A DNA stretch of 64,000 nucleotides from Clostridia bacterium. Lineage in GTDB: Bacteria > Bacillota > Clostridia > Oscillospirales > Acutalibacteraceae. The stretch's first letter is position 1, and each line of letters opens with the position of its first letter. The stretch is from the NCBI GenBank assembly GCA_017433225.1, contig JAFRHS010000017.1, positions 1 to 64,000 on the forward strand. The letters run 5' to 3'. Made by a program: the position numbers and the translations under genes. Below, one piece after another: positions 17,269-25,903 of the stretch. The notes under the pieces are model-generated. The model was not told where the DNA came from and did no database searches. It saw only the letters and a program-made list of their open reading frames with translations.

Positions 17269-17880
17269 TCAGGCCAGAAACGACGGCAGATACTCGTAGA
17301 GGGCGTTCCCGAACAGAGACAGGAACACGACCCGGGGCATCATGCCGGCCATGGAGATGCCGAGGTATTTCAGGAAATTGTAATGCGCACTCCCGTAGAA
17401 CATGGAGATGGCATTGACAGAAAAGAACGGGATGAACCGCAGGAAGAACATGACGATCGTACTGTCTCTCGAATCGTCTTCGAGGTATTCCCTGCCCCGT
17501 TTCATCTTGTCGAGCTGACGGGAGACGAACTCGCCGCCGAGGAAGAATCCCATGAAATAGGACGTCGTCAGCTCCACGACGACACCGGCGATGTTGACGA
17601 GCAGACCGATGACCGGCGTGAACGCCACACCGACACCCACGTTGACGAGGGACGCCGGCACGACGAGGACGATGGACTTGATGGCGAACAGCGCCATGAC
17701 CACCAGGAACCCCTTCCAGGGAGACCCGGCCCGGCGGACCATCTGCTCAACATCGAGGTGACGGAGCGTATCGAAGTTCAGGGCGATGAACGTGAGCAGG
17801 AGGACAACGATGAAGATCCGTAAGATGTCCTGCCAGTGTTCTTTCCAGTACTCTTTCAGGTTGAAATCTTTCATAGGCAT
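17269..17880 (-). CDS. TVP38/TMEM64 (DedA superfamily) membrane protein
   Basis: 203 residues with about five hydrophobic segments. The central region (IKSIVLVVPASLVNVGVGVA, YFMGFFLGGEFVSRQLDKM, FLRFIPFFSVNAISMFYG) matches the VTT domain of TVP38/TMEM64 proteins, implicated in lipid translocation and membrane homeostasis in the wider family. Its ATG overlaps the stop of the upstream gene (TGATG), so translation is coupled. Being last in a zinc-efflux operon is unusual; a role in membrane integrity under metal stress is a guess. Confidence 0.8.
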   Translation of the reverse strand: MPMKDFNLKEYWKEHWQDILRIFIVVLLLTFIALNFDTLRHLDVEQMVRRAGSPWKGFLVVMALFAIKSIVLVVPASLVNVGVGVAFTPVIGLLVNIAGVVVELTTSYFMGFFLGGEFVSRQLDKMKRGREYLEDDSRDSTIVMFFLRFIPFFSVNAISMFYGSAHYNFLKYLGISMAGMMPRVVFLSLFGNALYEYLPSFLA

Positions 17881-18674
17881 CAGAACAGGAATGCACAGCC
17901 GGCGAGCATCATACGAGACATGAAGTTGAGGATCCGGGAAAGAGCTCGGAAAGAACGCGTCTCGAACCGGTCCGGGCGGCTGTAGCGAAGTGCGATCATC
18001 AGGACCGACAGAGCAAACAGCGTATCCGCGATGGAAACGAACGTGGCGTGCTGTGGATCCTGACTGTACATCCAGAATGCATAGACCGCGATCGCCCCAA
18101 ACAGGGCACTCGTCAGAAGGATGTAAAACAACCCAATGATGAAGATCTTCGTGGAGAGCTCCGGGATCCTGAACTGAGCCAGCATCCCGCCGATAACGGC
18201 GAACAGGATGGGAAGCAGGGACAACAGGAGGAACGGGACGGCATACTCCTGTACATCGCCGTGGATGCCTTTGACAAAAGCGACCAGTTCAAAGAAAAAC
18301 GAGACGATGAACAGGACCCCGACCACTCCGAACGTCAGATTGTAGATCGTCACATGATCCAGCGACATTTTTTCAAACAACGCTTTACTGGAACCATCGT
18401 ATTTAAGCTGCATGGTCGCGAGAGCCATGTCACCAACAAAAGCGAAAAACAGACCGGTCATGAACAACACGCTGGCCTCAGAGACCGGATGTCCTTCTTC
18501 CCGGGAATAGATCAGGATGAGGGCCAGGCCGTAGAGAAGAATCGTCGTAGACGCGGCGCCTTTCAGGATGTAGCCTTTGAGATCGGTCGTGTCACGGCAA
18601 ACATACAGGAAGGCACCCAGAGTGATGATCTCCACGATCCAGCACACCGCTCCCACGGTGAACATCATATTCAT
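17880..18674 (-). CDS. Multi-span membrane protein, probable YhhN (lysoplasmalogenase-like)
   Basis: 264 residues and about eight hydrophobic segments. The motif LFFAFVGDMALATMQL resembles the conserved GD of YhhN/TMEM86 proteins, and the late ATFVSIADTLFALSVLMIALR resembles their second Asp motif. TMEM86-type proteins cleave lysoplasmalogen vinyl ethers. The match is by eye and divergent, so the name is tentative. ATG 18674 follows the stop of the ArsR gene directly. It sits between the repressor and a TVP38 protein, making two lipid-type membrane proteins in this operon. Confidence 0.55.
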   Translation of the reverse strand: MNMMFTVGAVCWIVEIITLGAFLYVCRDTTDLKGYILKGAASTTILLYGLALILIYSREEGHPVSEASVLFMTGLFFAFVGDMALATMQLKYDGSSKALFEKMSLDHVTIYNLTFGVVGVLFIVSFFFELVAFVKGIHGDVQEYAVPFLLLSLLPILFAVIGGMLAQFRIPELSTKIFIIGLFYILLTSALFGAIAVYAFWMYSQDPQHATFVSIADTLFALSVLMIALRYSRPDRFETRSFRALSRILNFMSRMMLAGCAFLF

Positions 18675-18965
18675 TTATTTCCCCTCCTCAATGTGTTCTC
18701 TGCCCGTTTCTATAATGGAACGGACATGATCGTCATCGAGGGAGTAGTAGACCATCTTCCCGTCCCGGCGGGACTTGACCAGCTTGTTCTGCTTCAGCGT
18801 GCGCAGCTGGTGGGAAATGGCGGACTGAGTCATCTCCAGGGTCTCTGCCAGGTCCGCGACGCAGATCTCGCCCTTATCGATCAGGACGCAGAGGATTCGC
18901 AGGCGGGTGGAGTCCCCAAAAACCTTGAAGAGGTCCGCAAGGTCATAAAGAGTATTTTCATTCAT
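18675..18965 (-). CDS. ArsR/SmtB-family zinc-responsive repressor
   Basis: 96 residues with a winged helix-turn-helix (FGDSTRLRILCVL, VADLAETLEMTQSAISHQLRTL). The last helix carries Asp78, His80, His91 and Glu94. Their spacing (+2, +11, +3) is exactly that of the SmtB alpha-5 zinc site (D104, H106, H117, E120). The CadC-type cysteine pair is absent (only Cys35). I therefore infer a Zn-sensing repressor of its own operon, acting at the palindrome at 21175-21194. It lies 34 bases after the P1B ATPase. Confidence 0.9.
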   Translation of the reverse strand: MNENTLYDLADLFKVFGDSTRLRILCVLIDKGEICVADLAETLEMTQSAISHQLRTLKQNKLVKSRRDGKMVYYSLDDDHVRSIIETGREHIEEGK

Positions 18966-18999
18966 GTTACGGTATCTCCCCGTTGACGTTCTTTTTCAC

Positions 19000-20877
19000 T
19001 CAAAGCTTCTTCACGAACAGACAACGGATGGCATTGAGGACGCAGAGCACCATGACGCCGACGTCGGCGAAGATGGCGATCCACATGTTCGCGATGCCAA
19101 GTGCGCCAAGGATGAGGCACGCGAACTTCACGCCGATCGCAAACCAGATGTTGGTCTTCACGATGCGCATGCACTTGCGCGCGATGCGGACCGCTTTCGA
19201 GATCTTCAACGGGTCATCGTCCATGAGGACCACGTCTGCCGCCTCGATGGCGGCGTCAGAACCGAGAGCGCCCATCGCGATCCCAAGATCGGCACGAGCC
19301 AAAACAGGGGCGTCGTTCATTCCATCACCCACGAATGCCAGCGCCTCACGTTTGTCCTGTTTTTGAAGAAGTCTTTCTACTATTGTAACCTTATCTGCAG
19401 GGAGAAGTCCAGCATGAACTTCATTTACATTGATGTACTCGGCGATTTGCTTTGCGGCAGCCTCATTGTCGCCCGTCAGCATGACGGTTTTCCGGATGCC
19501 GGCCTCTTTCAGTCGGGCGATCGCCTCTTTCGAATGCTCTTTCAGTTCATCCGAAATGACGATGTGTCCGGCGTACTCACCGTCGATCGCCACATGGACG
19601 ATGGTGCCGATGCTGTGGCAGTCATGGAACGGGATGCCCAGGCTCGTCATAAGGCGGTTGTTGCCGGCAGCGACCTCGTGCCCGTCCACCGTCGCGGTGA
19701 CGCCGTGTCCGCTGATCTCTCTGACATCGGAGACCAGAGAGGGGTCGAGTTCTTTGCCGTAAGCCGCCATGATGCTCTTCGCAATGGGGTGCGGAGAATG
19801 GCTCTCCGCGTGGGCGGCCAGGCGGAGGAGTTCCTCGTCTTCGAGTTCGCTGTGGTGGACGCCGGTGACCGCGAAGTTCCCGCGGGTCAGCGTGCCGGTC
19901 TTGTCAAAGACGACCGTCCTGATGTTGGCGAGGGTCTCCATGTAGTTGGAGCCCTTGATGAGGATGCCCGCGTTGGACGCGCCGCCGATGCCGCCGAAGA
20001 AGCTCAGGGGCACGGAGACGACGATGGCGCAGGGACAGCTGATGACGAGGAAGGTGAGCGCCCGGTAGACCCACTGGGTCCAGAGCGGGTCGAGGCTCAT
20101 CGCCAGACGGGCCAGAGGCGGCGCCAGCGCCAGAAGCACCGCGGCCGCGACGACGGCGGGCGTGTAGTACTTCGCGAACTTCGTAATGAAGTTCTCCGCC
20201 TTCGCTTTGCGGGAACCGGCGTTTTCCACGAGTTCGAGGATCTTGGACGCCGTGGACTCGCCGAAGGCCTTCGTGGTGCGGACTTTCAGGACGCCGGAGA
20301 GGTTGATGCCGCCGGAGTTGACGGGGCTGTCCGGGCCGACGTCCACCGGCAGAGACTCGCCGGTCAGAGCGCTGTTGTTGAGGCTCGACTCGCCCTCGAT
20401 GACGACGCCGTCGATCGGGATGCGTTCGCCGGGCTCCACCACGATGACCGAGCCGGGTTCGAGCGTGTCAGGGTCCACCTGCACGAGTTTCCCGTCTTCC
20501 TCGATATTCGCGTAGTCCGGGCGGATATCCATGAGGTCCGCGATGTTCTTACGGCTCTTCCCAACGGCGATCGACTGGAACAGTTCGCCGATCTGGTAGA
20601 ACAGCATGACGGCGACGCCCTCCGTGTACTCCTGAAGGACGATGGCGCCGATGGTGGCAAAGGCCATCAGGAAGTTCTCGTCGAACACCTGGCCACGGCC
20701 GATGCCCTTGACGGCCTTCCATAAAACGTCATAGCCCACCACGAGGTACGGGACCATGTAGAGGGCGAACAGGACGTATTCATGGATGTTGGTAAAGTGA
20801 GACACGAGGCCCAGGACGACCATCAGCACAGCGGCGACGATGATGCGGATGAGGGCCTTTTTCTGCTTTCTTCTCAT
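19000..20877 (-). CDS. P1B-type heavy-metal ATPase, Zn/Cd exporter
   Basis: 625 residues, shorter than ZntA because the metal-binding domain is encoded separately just upstream. Visible motifs: LTGES (171-175) in the actuator, metal-binding CPC (281-283) in the membrane, phosphorylated Asp325 in DKTGT, SPHP, MLTGDN and VGDGMNDAPVLA. The last membrane region reads IFADVGVMVLCVLNA, with the Asp that marks Zn/Cd/Pb (P1B-2) pumps. It exports divalent metal across the plasma membrane. AAGGAG precedes ATG 20877, and its neighbours fit a zinc-homeostasis operon. Confidence 0.93.
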   Translation of the reverse strand: MRRKQKKALIRIIVAAVLMVVLGLVSHFTNIHEYVLFALYMVPYLVVGYDVLWKAVKGIGRGQVFDENFLMAFATIGAIVLQEYTEGVAVMLFYQIGELFQSIAVGKSRKNIADLMDIRPDYANIEEDGKLVQVDPDTLEPGSVIVVEPGERIPIDGVVIEGESSLNNSALTGESLPVDVGPDSPVNSGGINLSGVLKVRTTKAFGESTASKILELVENAGSRKAKAENFITKFAKYYTPAVVAAAVLLALAPPLARLAMSLDPLWTQWVYRALTFLVISCPCAIVVSVPLSFFGGIGGASNAGILIKGSNYMETLANIRTVVFDKTGTLTRGNFAVTGVHHSELEDEELLRLAAHAESHSPHPIAKSIMAAYGKELDPSLVSDVREISGHGVTATVDGHEVAAGNNRLMTSLGIPFHDCHSIGTIVHVAIDGEYAGHIVISDELKEHSKEAIARLKEAGIRKTVMLTGDNEAAAKQIAEYINVNEVHAGLLPADKVTIVERLLQKQDKREALAFVGDGMNDAPVLARADLGIAMGALGSDAAIEAADVVLMDDDPLKISKAVRIARKCMRIVKTNIWFAIGVKFACLILGALGIANMWIAIFADVGVMVLCVLNAIRCLFVKKL

Positions 20878-20904
20878 AACGTGCTCCTTCGCTCCGTGGG
20901 CGAT

Positions 20905-21120
20905 TTAGAACTCGATCTCGATATCGTCGTCGACTTTCCGGGCGTTCTTCAAGGCCTTTTTCATGACCTTCTTTTCATCGGCGCCCTCTTCGAACTCGAC
21001 GTTCATCTTGAGTGCCATGAAGTTGACGGTGGCATCGGCGATGCCCTCCGTCTTCCTGACCGCTTCTTCCATTTTGGCGGCACAGTTGGCACAGTCGACA
21101 TAGATTTTATAGCTCTTCAT
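20905..21120 (-). CDS. HMA-domain metal-binding protein
   Basis: 71 residues with a ferredoxin-like heavy-metal-associated fold. The metal loop DCANCA (Cys10, Cys13) sits near the start, and the C-terminus is acidic (VDDDIEIEF), a feature seen in zinc- rather than copper-binding HMA domains. It looks like the detached N-terminal domain of the ATPase that follows 27 bases later. ATG 21120 is preferred over an upstream in-frame extension, which would run into the operator and promoter region. Confidence 0.9.
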   Translation of the reverse strand: MKSYKIYVDCANCAAKMEEAVRKTEGIADATVNFMALKMNVEFEEGADEKKVMKKALKNARKVDDDIEIEF

Positions 21121-21138
21121 AACCGTTCCTGCTTTCCT

Positions 21139-21153
21139 GGGGTACATCGCCCC
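21139..21153 (-). promoter_or_regulatory. Short hairpin in the leader of the zinc operon
   Basis: GGGG and CCCC flank a 7-base loop containing the sequence CGATGTA (minus strand), 18 bases before the HMA start. Similar short hairpins occur at 46065, about 56432 and about 61478. Confidence 0.4.
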
Positions 21154-21174
21154 AATCAATATGATAGTTCGTTC

Positions 21175-21194
21175 GAACATATGAGCATATGTTC
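21175..21194. promoter_or_regulatory. SmtB/ArsR-type operator
   Basis: A perfect inverted repeat: GAACATATG, two bases, CATATGTTC. It overlaps a second, nearly perfect repeat (ATATGAGCATA with TATGTTCATAT). It starts a few bases downstream of the predicted start point of the zinc-operon promoter and closely resembles known SmtB/CzrA sites. Confidence 0.8.
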
Positions 21195-21207
21195 ATATGA
21201 CACCTTC

Positions 21208-21236
21208 ATTATATGGGGCAGACAGGAGCTTGTCAA
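21208..21236 (-). promoter_or_regulatory. Consensus promoter of the zinc-efflux operon
   Basis: Minus strand: TTGACA (21231-21236), exactly 17 bases, TATAAT (21208-21213). Both hexamers are perfect. Such a strong promoter needs tight repression, which the adjoining operator could supply. Confidence 0.92.
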
Positions 21237-21255
21237 CACCTTTCCTCAAATAAAG

Positions 21256-21283
21256 GAAAAAGGCTCCCCAAACGGGAAGCCTT
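21256..21283 (-). terminator. Terminator of the ddl-led operon
   Basis: Minus strand: AAGGCTTCCC pairs with GGGGAGCCTT, then five T. It follows the last gene, ending at 21303. Confidence 0.8.
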
Positions 21284-21302
21284 ATGAAAAACTTGACGGA
21301 CC

Positions 21303-22583
21303 TTATGACGGAGACGGAGACAGCGTTCTGTTCCGCGTTCTCCTCGCGATGTGCCTTCGCAGGAAGGACGGCCGCGTGAGCAGCGGGACGGTCAGGAACA
21401 GGAACGTGTTCATGTTCAGCTCGAGGAGCCGCGGCTCGACGAAGCAGTAGATGAAGATGATGCCGTAGAGGAAGCACTTGTGGTACTCCCCTTTCCGTCC
21501 GAGCCGTACGCTGACCCAGAACATGGCGAACAGCATGCCGAGGAAGACGAGCACGCCGAAGTACAGAAGGATGTACACGTACGCGCAGTCGACGAAGTTG
21601 TAGGTCTTTTCGATGTCGGAGATGTCGGTCCGGGCACCGAACCCGACCCACTCGATGTCGTTGCCGAGCAGGTGGATGCCGTACTTCTGGACGCCGACAT
21701 AGGCGTAGTAGATGCGGTTCGACAGGATGTAGTCCGTCTTCTGGGCGAGGCCCGACAGCGGGAACGCGAACAGGAGCGCGAGGTAGCCGCAGAGCAGTTC
21801 GGGCAGCAGGGCCCATCCCCAGCGGATGACCGGTCCGAGGACCCGGACCGCCATCAGTTTGTCGACGAAGCGGTGGAGCGGCGCCCGCCACTTCTCGACG
21901 CTGCGGACGAATTCGACCGCGATGAGGAACGTGTTGACCATGAGGCCGAGACGGGCGTCGGTCAAGAGGTAGAGGAGCAGGTTGAGCCCCTCCAGCAGCG
22001 CGACGGACGTCGGTTTCAACGGTTTCTTCCGCGTCCAGAACAGAAGAAGCAGGACGAAGAAGTAGTAGGACATGATGTAACTCGGGAACCAGTACCCGAG
22101 GGCGTGCCGGTTGAAGACCCCGCCCCGTTCGAAGCGCAGGTCGATGATGAACCCGACCGCGGCGGACAGGAACACGAACGCCGCGAGGAACGCCTGCATC
22201 CACAGGGTCACGCGGAAGATCTTGCTGGCCTGAACGCCTCTCGCCGACAGCAGGATGACCAGCAGGAACGCCAGCGACCGCTCATCGGCGGTAATGGAGA
22301 CGGCCACGACGAGGGCCGACATCAACACATATTTGATGACGACAGAGACCCAGTCAAGGAGTTTCTCCCGCTGGCCGTTCACCCGCGTCAGGTCTCCGTA
22401 GAGGTCCAGGAGCACCTTGAACGCCGCCACGACGAACGCAAAGTACCGCATGGCGATGAACAGCTGCGGGATGTACCGCATCTCCGTATACATGGTCGTC
22501 TGCAGGACGGTCGCGACCATGAAGACCACGTAGGCGAAGAAGAACAGCGGTTCCGCCAGCTTCTCTCTATTCAGTTTCTTCAC
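21303..22583 (-). CDS. Polytopic membrane protein, O-antigen polymerase/ligase-like
   Basis: About 426 residues with 10 or more hydrophobic segments. A conserved-looking periplasmic motif, RGGVFNRHALGYWFPSYI, resembles the RYSLGFxHPN signature of Gram-positive Wzy-type polysaccharide polymerases. A long outer loop lies between residues ~265 and ~325. A role in surface polysaccharide assembly is likely but not proven. GTG 22583 is chosen because it lies 6 bases after AAAGGAGGT; the upstream GTG 22589 is too close. It is the last gene of the ddl-led operon. Confidence 0.6.
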   Translation of the reverse strand: MKKLNREKLAEPLFFFAYVVFMVATVLQTTMYTEMRYIPQLFIAMRYFAFVVAAFKVLLDLYGDLTRVNGQREKLLDWVSVVIKYVLMSALVVAVSITADERSLAFLLVILLSARGVQASKIFRVTLWMQAFLAAFVFLSAAVGFIIDLRFERGGVFNRHALGYWFPSYIMSYYFFVLLLLFWTRKKPLKPTSVALLEGLNLLLYLLTDARLGLMVNTFLIAVEFVRSVEKWRAPLHRFVDKLMAVRVLGPVIRWGWALLPELLCGYLALLFAFPLSGLAQKTDYILSNRIYYAYVGVQKYGIHLLGNDIEWVGFGARTDISDIEKTYNFVDCAYVYILLYFGVLVFLGMLFAMFWVSVRLGRKGEYHKCFLYGIIFIYCFVEPRLLELNMNTFLFLTVPLLTRPSFLRRHIARRTRNRTLSPSPS

Positions 22584-22616
22584 AGCCACACCTCCTTTCA
22601 GACGTTTGCTGTCTGT

Positions 22617-24248
22617 TTAGTCTTTTCTGGCGTCTTCCAGATCTTTGAGCATTTTCTGGAAATCGTCTTTGATGCTTTCCGCGTTCACGTCCGGTTCGAC
22701 CGGTTCCGCGGGGGCCGGGCGCTCCAGCGTCTCGCCGGTGAAGCTCTCATAGATGTTCAGGCCCGCGGTGTCCTGGGAGATGGTCGGCGTGGTCTCGTCG
22801 ATCACGGTCTCCGCCTCTGCCAGATTCCGTTCCGACATGGCCTTGTATTTTCTCCGGACTTTTCTCTGTTTCCGGATCTCTTTCTTGTGCTTGTTGAACA
22901 CGCGCAGCGCCACGAGGATGATGCCCGCGATGGCCAGCAGCACGATGGCGATGATCAGGAGGATCTGCCAGATGGGAGTATGGACCTGGTCGACTTCCTC
23001 GCCAAGTTCGAGCGCATCGATGCTCTCCTGGAGGTTATAGCGGGTCTCGTCCATCTGACGCAGAGATACCGCGCCCTTCGAAGAGATGGTCTCGGCATCT
23101 GTGAGCGTCTTCTCGAGGGTCTTGCCGGTCTCTTTCGAGAACTTGTCTGTGTTCAGGGTCTGGGCCTGGGTGATGAGCGAAGAGAGCTCGGTGCGGTAAG
23201 CCTCGATGTCCTTGATGTAGGAGGACAGCTCTTTCGGATAGTCGGTCTCGATGATGCTGTAGCCGGCCTCGATGAGTTCCTGCCAGCCTTCGATGCGGTC
23301 CACATGCTCACCGGACATGGCAAACGTGGTGGCGCTGACCATGCCGCGGCCGGCATCTTCGAACCGTTTGGTCGTGGAGCTCTTGAAGATGGCAGAGTAG
23401 TCTTTGTCGGTGGCCAGGTTGACGGCGTCCGCGCCGGCTTCCAGGGTCTCCTTGATGAAGTTCCGCGGGGCGCCTTCGGTGGTGCCGTCCACGAAATTGG
23501 AAGTGATGTGACAGATGGGAGTGCCGGTGTGGTCGACGAAGATCTTGATGTCGTCGGCAGAGGTGGCACCGCCCAGGATGACGACGTCACAGGCGTTCAG
23601 GCCCTTCGCGACATCGTTGATGGTCTCGGCATACTGGAACCCGTTCGTGATGTAGAGCATGACCGAATTGCGGGTGAGCTCGAGGGCGTCGTGCAGGCCG
23701 GGGACCGTTTCCTTGGTCGCCTTCTTGCCGCTGCCGCCGTGGCCGTCCCGCAGATAGAAGTTGTTCTGCAGCTCTTCGAGCGTATAGGTAGAGACCTTGC
23801 CCTCGCCGGACTCGCCGGTGGAGCGGTCGACCAGCATGCGGTCGATGGTGGCATCTTCCAGAAGGACAAGACCTTTGTCTCTGGTCTGCTGGACCGTGAC
23901 GGAGATGATGTCCACGCCGTTTTCCACGCAGTAACGGAGACCCGTCAGGGAGTCTTCCGGGTAGAGGCGGGGATAGCCCGCTTTGGCTGCGCTCAGGACA
24001 CGGCCGTTATTGTTGTTGTAGCTCGTGATGATCTCGTCGACGGCGCGCGTCTCGTCCTCTTCCTCGTCTTCGCCGCCCTCCGCGGTGGCGCGGGCAATGG
24101 CTTCGTCCGAGGTGTCTTTGGACGTCGTGACACGGGTCGTGGTCGTTGCCGCCTCGGTCGTCTCATCCTCCGGTGCCGCGAAGGCGGGGACCGAAAGACT
24201 GAGCGCCATGACGAGAGCAACGAGGACTGCCAGTAATTTCTGTTTCAT
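22617..24248 (-). CDS. Secreted, membrane-anchored GDPD-like protein with lost active site
   Basis: 543 residues. A signal peptide (residues 1-24, ending AFA), an acidic Thr/Glu-rich linker, a glycerophosphodiester phosphodiesterase-like domain (about 85-330), a coiled linker, one membrane span (about 424-446) and a ~97-residue cytoplasmic tail. The GDPD fold is recognisable (GYPRLYPEDS, QQTRDKGLVLLEDATIDR), but the catalytic residues are replaced: HR of HRG becomes Lys89-Ala90, ExD becomes Ser116/Thr118, and His of HD becomes Glu131. I therefore call it a probable pseudoenzyme, perhaps a lipid or polymer binder. It lies between degV and the polymerase-like gene in the ddl operon. Confidence 0.75.
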   Translation of the reverse strand: MKQKLLAVLVALVMALSLSVPAFAAPEDETTEAATTTTRVTTSKDTSDEAIARATAEGGEDEEEDETRAVDEIITSYNNNNGRVLSAAKAGYPRLYPEDSLTGLRYCVENGVDIISVTVQQTRDKGLVLLEDATIDRMLVDRSTGESGEGKVSTYTLEELQNNFYLRDGHGGSGKKATKETVPGLHDALELTRNSVMLYITNGFQYAETINDVAKGLNACDVVILGGATSADDIKIFVDHTGTPICHITSNFVDGTTEGAPRNFIKETLEAGADAVNLATDKDYSAIFKSSTTKRFEDAGRGMVSATTFAMSGEHVDRIEGWQELIEAGYSIIETDYPKELSSYIKDIEAYRTELSSLITQAQTLNTDKFSKETGKTLEKTLTDAETISSKGAVSLRQMDETRYNLQESIDALELGEEVDQVHTPIWQILLIIAIVLLAIAGIILVALRVFNKHKKEIRKQRKVRRKYKAMSERNLAEAETVIDETTPTISQDTAGLNIYESFTGETLERPAPAEPVEPDVNAESIKDDFQKMLKDLEDARKD

Positions 24249-24265
24249 GATTCGAAAAACTCCTT

Positions 24266-25120
24266 TTATTGGTGCAGGAAGAAGACGCCGAAGCAGCCTT
24301 TTCCGCCGTGTGCAAAAATGACGGTTCCGACATCGTTGACGATGACGTTCTTGAACTTGTACTTCTTCTTGAGGACCGAGACCGCCTTGTCGAGGATGGC
24401 CTGGTCGACCATGCCGTTCGAGATGCAGACGTACTCGTCATCGTACGCGACGCCGTCCGCAAACCGGTCGTCGAGGTACTGGAAGTAGGCGTCCTCGTCC
24501 CGGCCGCGGTACTTCTTGTCGGTGCTCATGGAGCCGCCGTCCATGTTGATCATGGGCTTGAGCTTCAGAAGGTTCGCGCCGAGGGCTGCCAGCGTGGAGC
24601 ATCGGCCGCCGTGCTTCAGGAAGTCGAGGTTCGTGATCATGAAGGAACTGTCGAGTTTCGTGACGAGCTCTTTCAGGGCCGCGACGATCTCCTCCGCCGA
24701 CTTGTCCTGCTCCGCCATGTCGAGGCCTTTGTAGACGAGGATGGACGTCGCCTGGCTCAGCGCGAGACTGTCGATGACATAGACTTTGCCGAGGTCCTCA
24801 AGGTCCTCTGCGGCGATACACGCATTCTGGTATGTGGACGAGATGCCGGAGGAAATGGACACGTGGATGACGGTCTTGCCGGCTTCCAGGAAGGGCCGGA
24901 ACAGGTCCTGATAGTCTCCGACGGAGACGGCCGAGGTGCTCGGCAGCGCCTTGCGGGCCTGGAAGATGTCGTAGACCTCCCGGTTCGAGAGGTCGCCGTC
25001 TTTGTACTCCCTGTCCTCGAGATGGACCTGGAGTCCGACGGTCGCGATGTTTCTCTCTTTGCGGATCTCCTCCGGGATATCCGCGGAGAGTTCTGCCGTA
25101 AACTGGATCTTGTCATTCAT
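24266..25120 (-). CDS. DegV family fatty-acid-binding protein
   Basis: 284 residues with the DegV layout. It has an N-terminal ELSADIPEE, a STSAVSVGDYQDLF ligand-site region, HVSISSGISSTYQNA, and NLDFLKHGGRCSTLAALGANLLKLKPMI in the middle. DegV (FakB-type) proteins bind a fatty acid and can present it to the FakA kinase. No fakA is in this window. GGAGG precedes the ATG. Spacing to xth is 15 bases. Confidence 0.9.
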   Translation of the reverse strand: MNDKIQFTAELSADIPEEIRKERNIATVGLQVHLEDREYKDGDLSNREVYDIFQARKALPSTSAVSVGDYQDLFRPFLEAGKTVIHVSISSGISSTYQNACIAAEDLEDLGKVYVIDSLALSQATSILVYKGLDMAEQDKSAEEIVAALKELVTKLDSSFMITNLDFLKHGGRCSTLAALGANLLKLKPMINMDGGSMSTDKKYRGRDEDAYFQYLDDRFADGVAYDDEYVCISNGMVDQAILDKAVSVLKKKYKFKNVIVNDVGTVIFAHGGKGCFGVFFLHQ

Positions 25121-25135
25121 AGGGGAAACCTCCGT

Positions 25136-25894
25136 TTACAGGTCGATATCGAGTTCGACCGGACAGTGGTCGGACCCGTAGATGTCGTTGTGGATGATGA
25201 CGTCTTTGATGTCCTCCTTCACGCGGTCGGAAACGACGAAGTAGTCGATGCGCCATCCCGCGTTGTTGGCCCGCGCGTTGAAGCGGTAGGACCACCAGGA
25301 GTAGACACCGGTGACGTCGGGGTACAGATAGCGGAACGAGTCGGTGAAGCCCGCTCCGAGCAGCTCTGTGAACTTGGCCCGCTCCTCGTCGGAGAAGCCG
25401 GCATTGCCCCGGTTGGTCTTGGGGTTCTTGAGGTCGATCTCCTCGTGGGCGACGTTTAAATCGCCGCAGTAGAAGACCGGTTTCGTCTGGTCGAGGTCCG
25501 CGAGGTACGCCCGCAGTTTGTCCTCCCAGTCCATGCGGTAGTCGAGGCGTTTGAGCCCGTCCTGCGCGTTCGGGACATAGGCGGTCACAAAGTAGTAGTC
25601 GGGGTACTCGAGGGTGATGGCGCGCCCTTCACAGTCGTGTTCCGGGCTGCCGATGCCGAGGGTGACCGACAGTGGTTCTTCCTTCGCGAAGACCGCCGTG
25701 CCGGAGTAGCCCTTCTTTTCGGCATAGTTCCAGTACTGGTGGTAACCGGGCAGGTCGAGGTCGAGCTGACCCTCCTGCATCTTGGTCTCCTGCAGCGCGA
25801 AGATGTCGGCGTCGAGGGCGGCGAAGCTCTCTTCAAAGCCCTTCTTCACACAGGCGCGGATGCCGTTGACGTTCCAGGTGACGAATCTCTTCAT
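25136..25894 (-). CDS. xth: Exodeoxyribonuclease III (AP endonuclease)
   Basis: 252 residues, standard for ExoA/XthA. Visible catalytic blocks: FVTWNVNGIRA, LQETKM (metal Glu), the Tyr region FVTAYVPNAQDGLKR, CGDLNVAHEEIDL (Asp and Asn), and the final SDHCPVEL (Asp-His). It nicks DNA at abasic sites in base-excision repair. ATG 25894, 5 bases after AAGGAG, is preferred over GTG 25900. Part of the ddl-led operon. Confidence 0.95.
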   Translation of the reverse strand: MKRFVTWNVNGIRACVKKGFEESFAALDADIFALQETKMQEGQLDLDLPGYHQYWNYAEKKGYSGTAVFAKEEPLSVTLGIGSPEHDCEGRAITLEYPDYYFVTAYVPNAQDGLKRLDYRMDWEDKLRAYLADLDQTKPVFYCGDLNVAHEEIDLKNPKTNRGNAGFSDEERAKFTELLGAGFTDSFRYLYPDVTGVYSWWSYRFNARANNAGWRIDYFVVSDRVKEDIKDVIIHNDIYGSDHCPVELDIDL

Positions 25895-25903
25895 AGACAC
25901 TCC

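Noticed and set aside
21351..24236. 961-codon plus-strand frame
   Set aside because: It spans two well-supported minus-strand genes and is dominated by charged residues typical of antisense translation of GC-rich genes.
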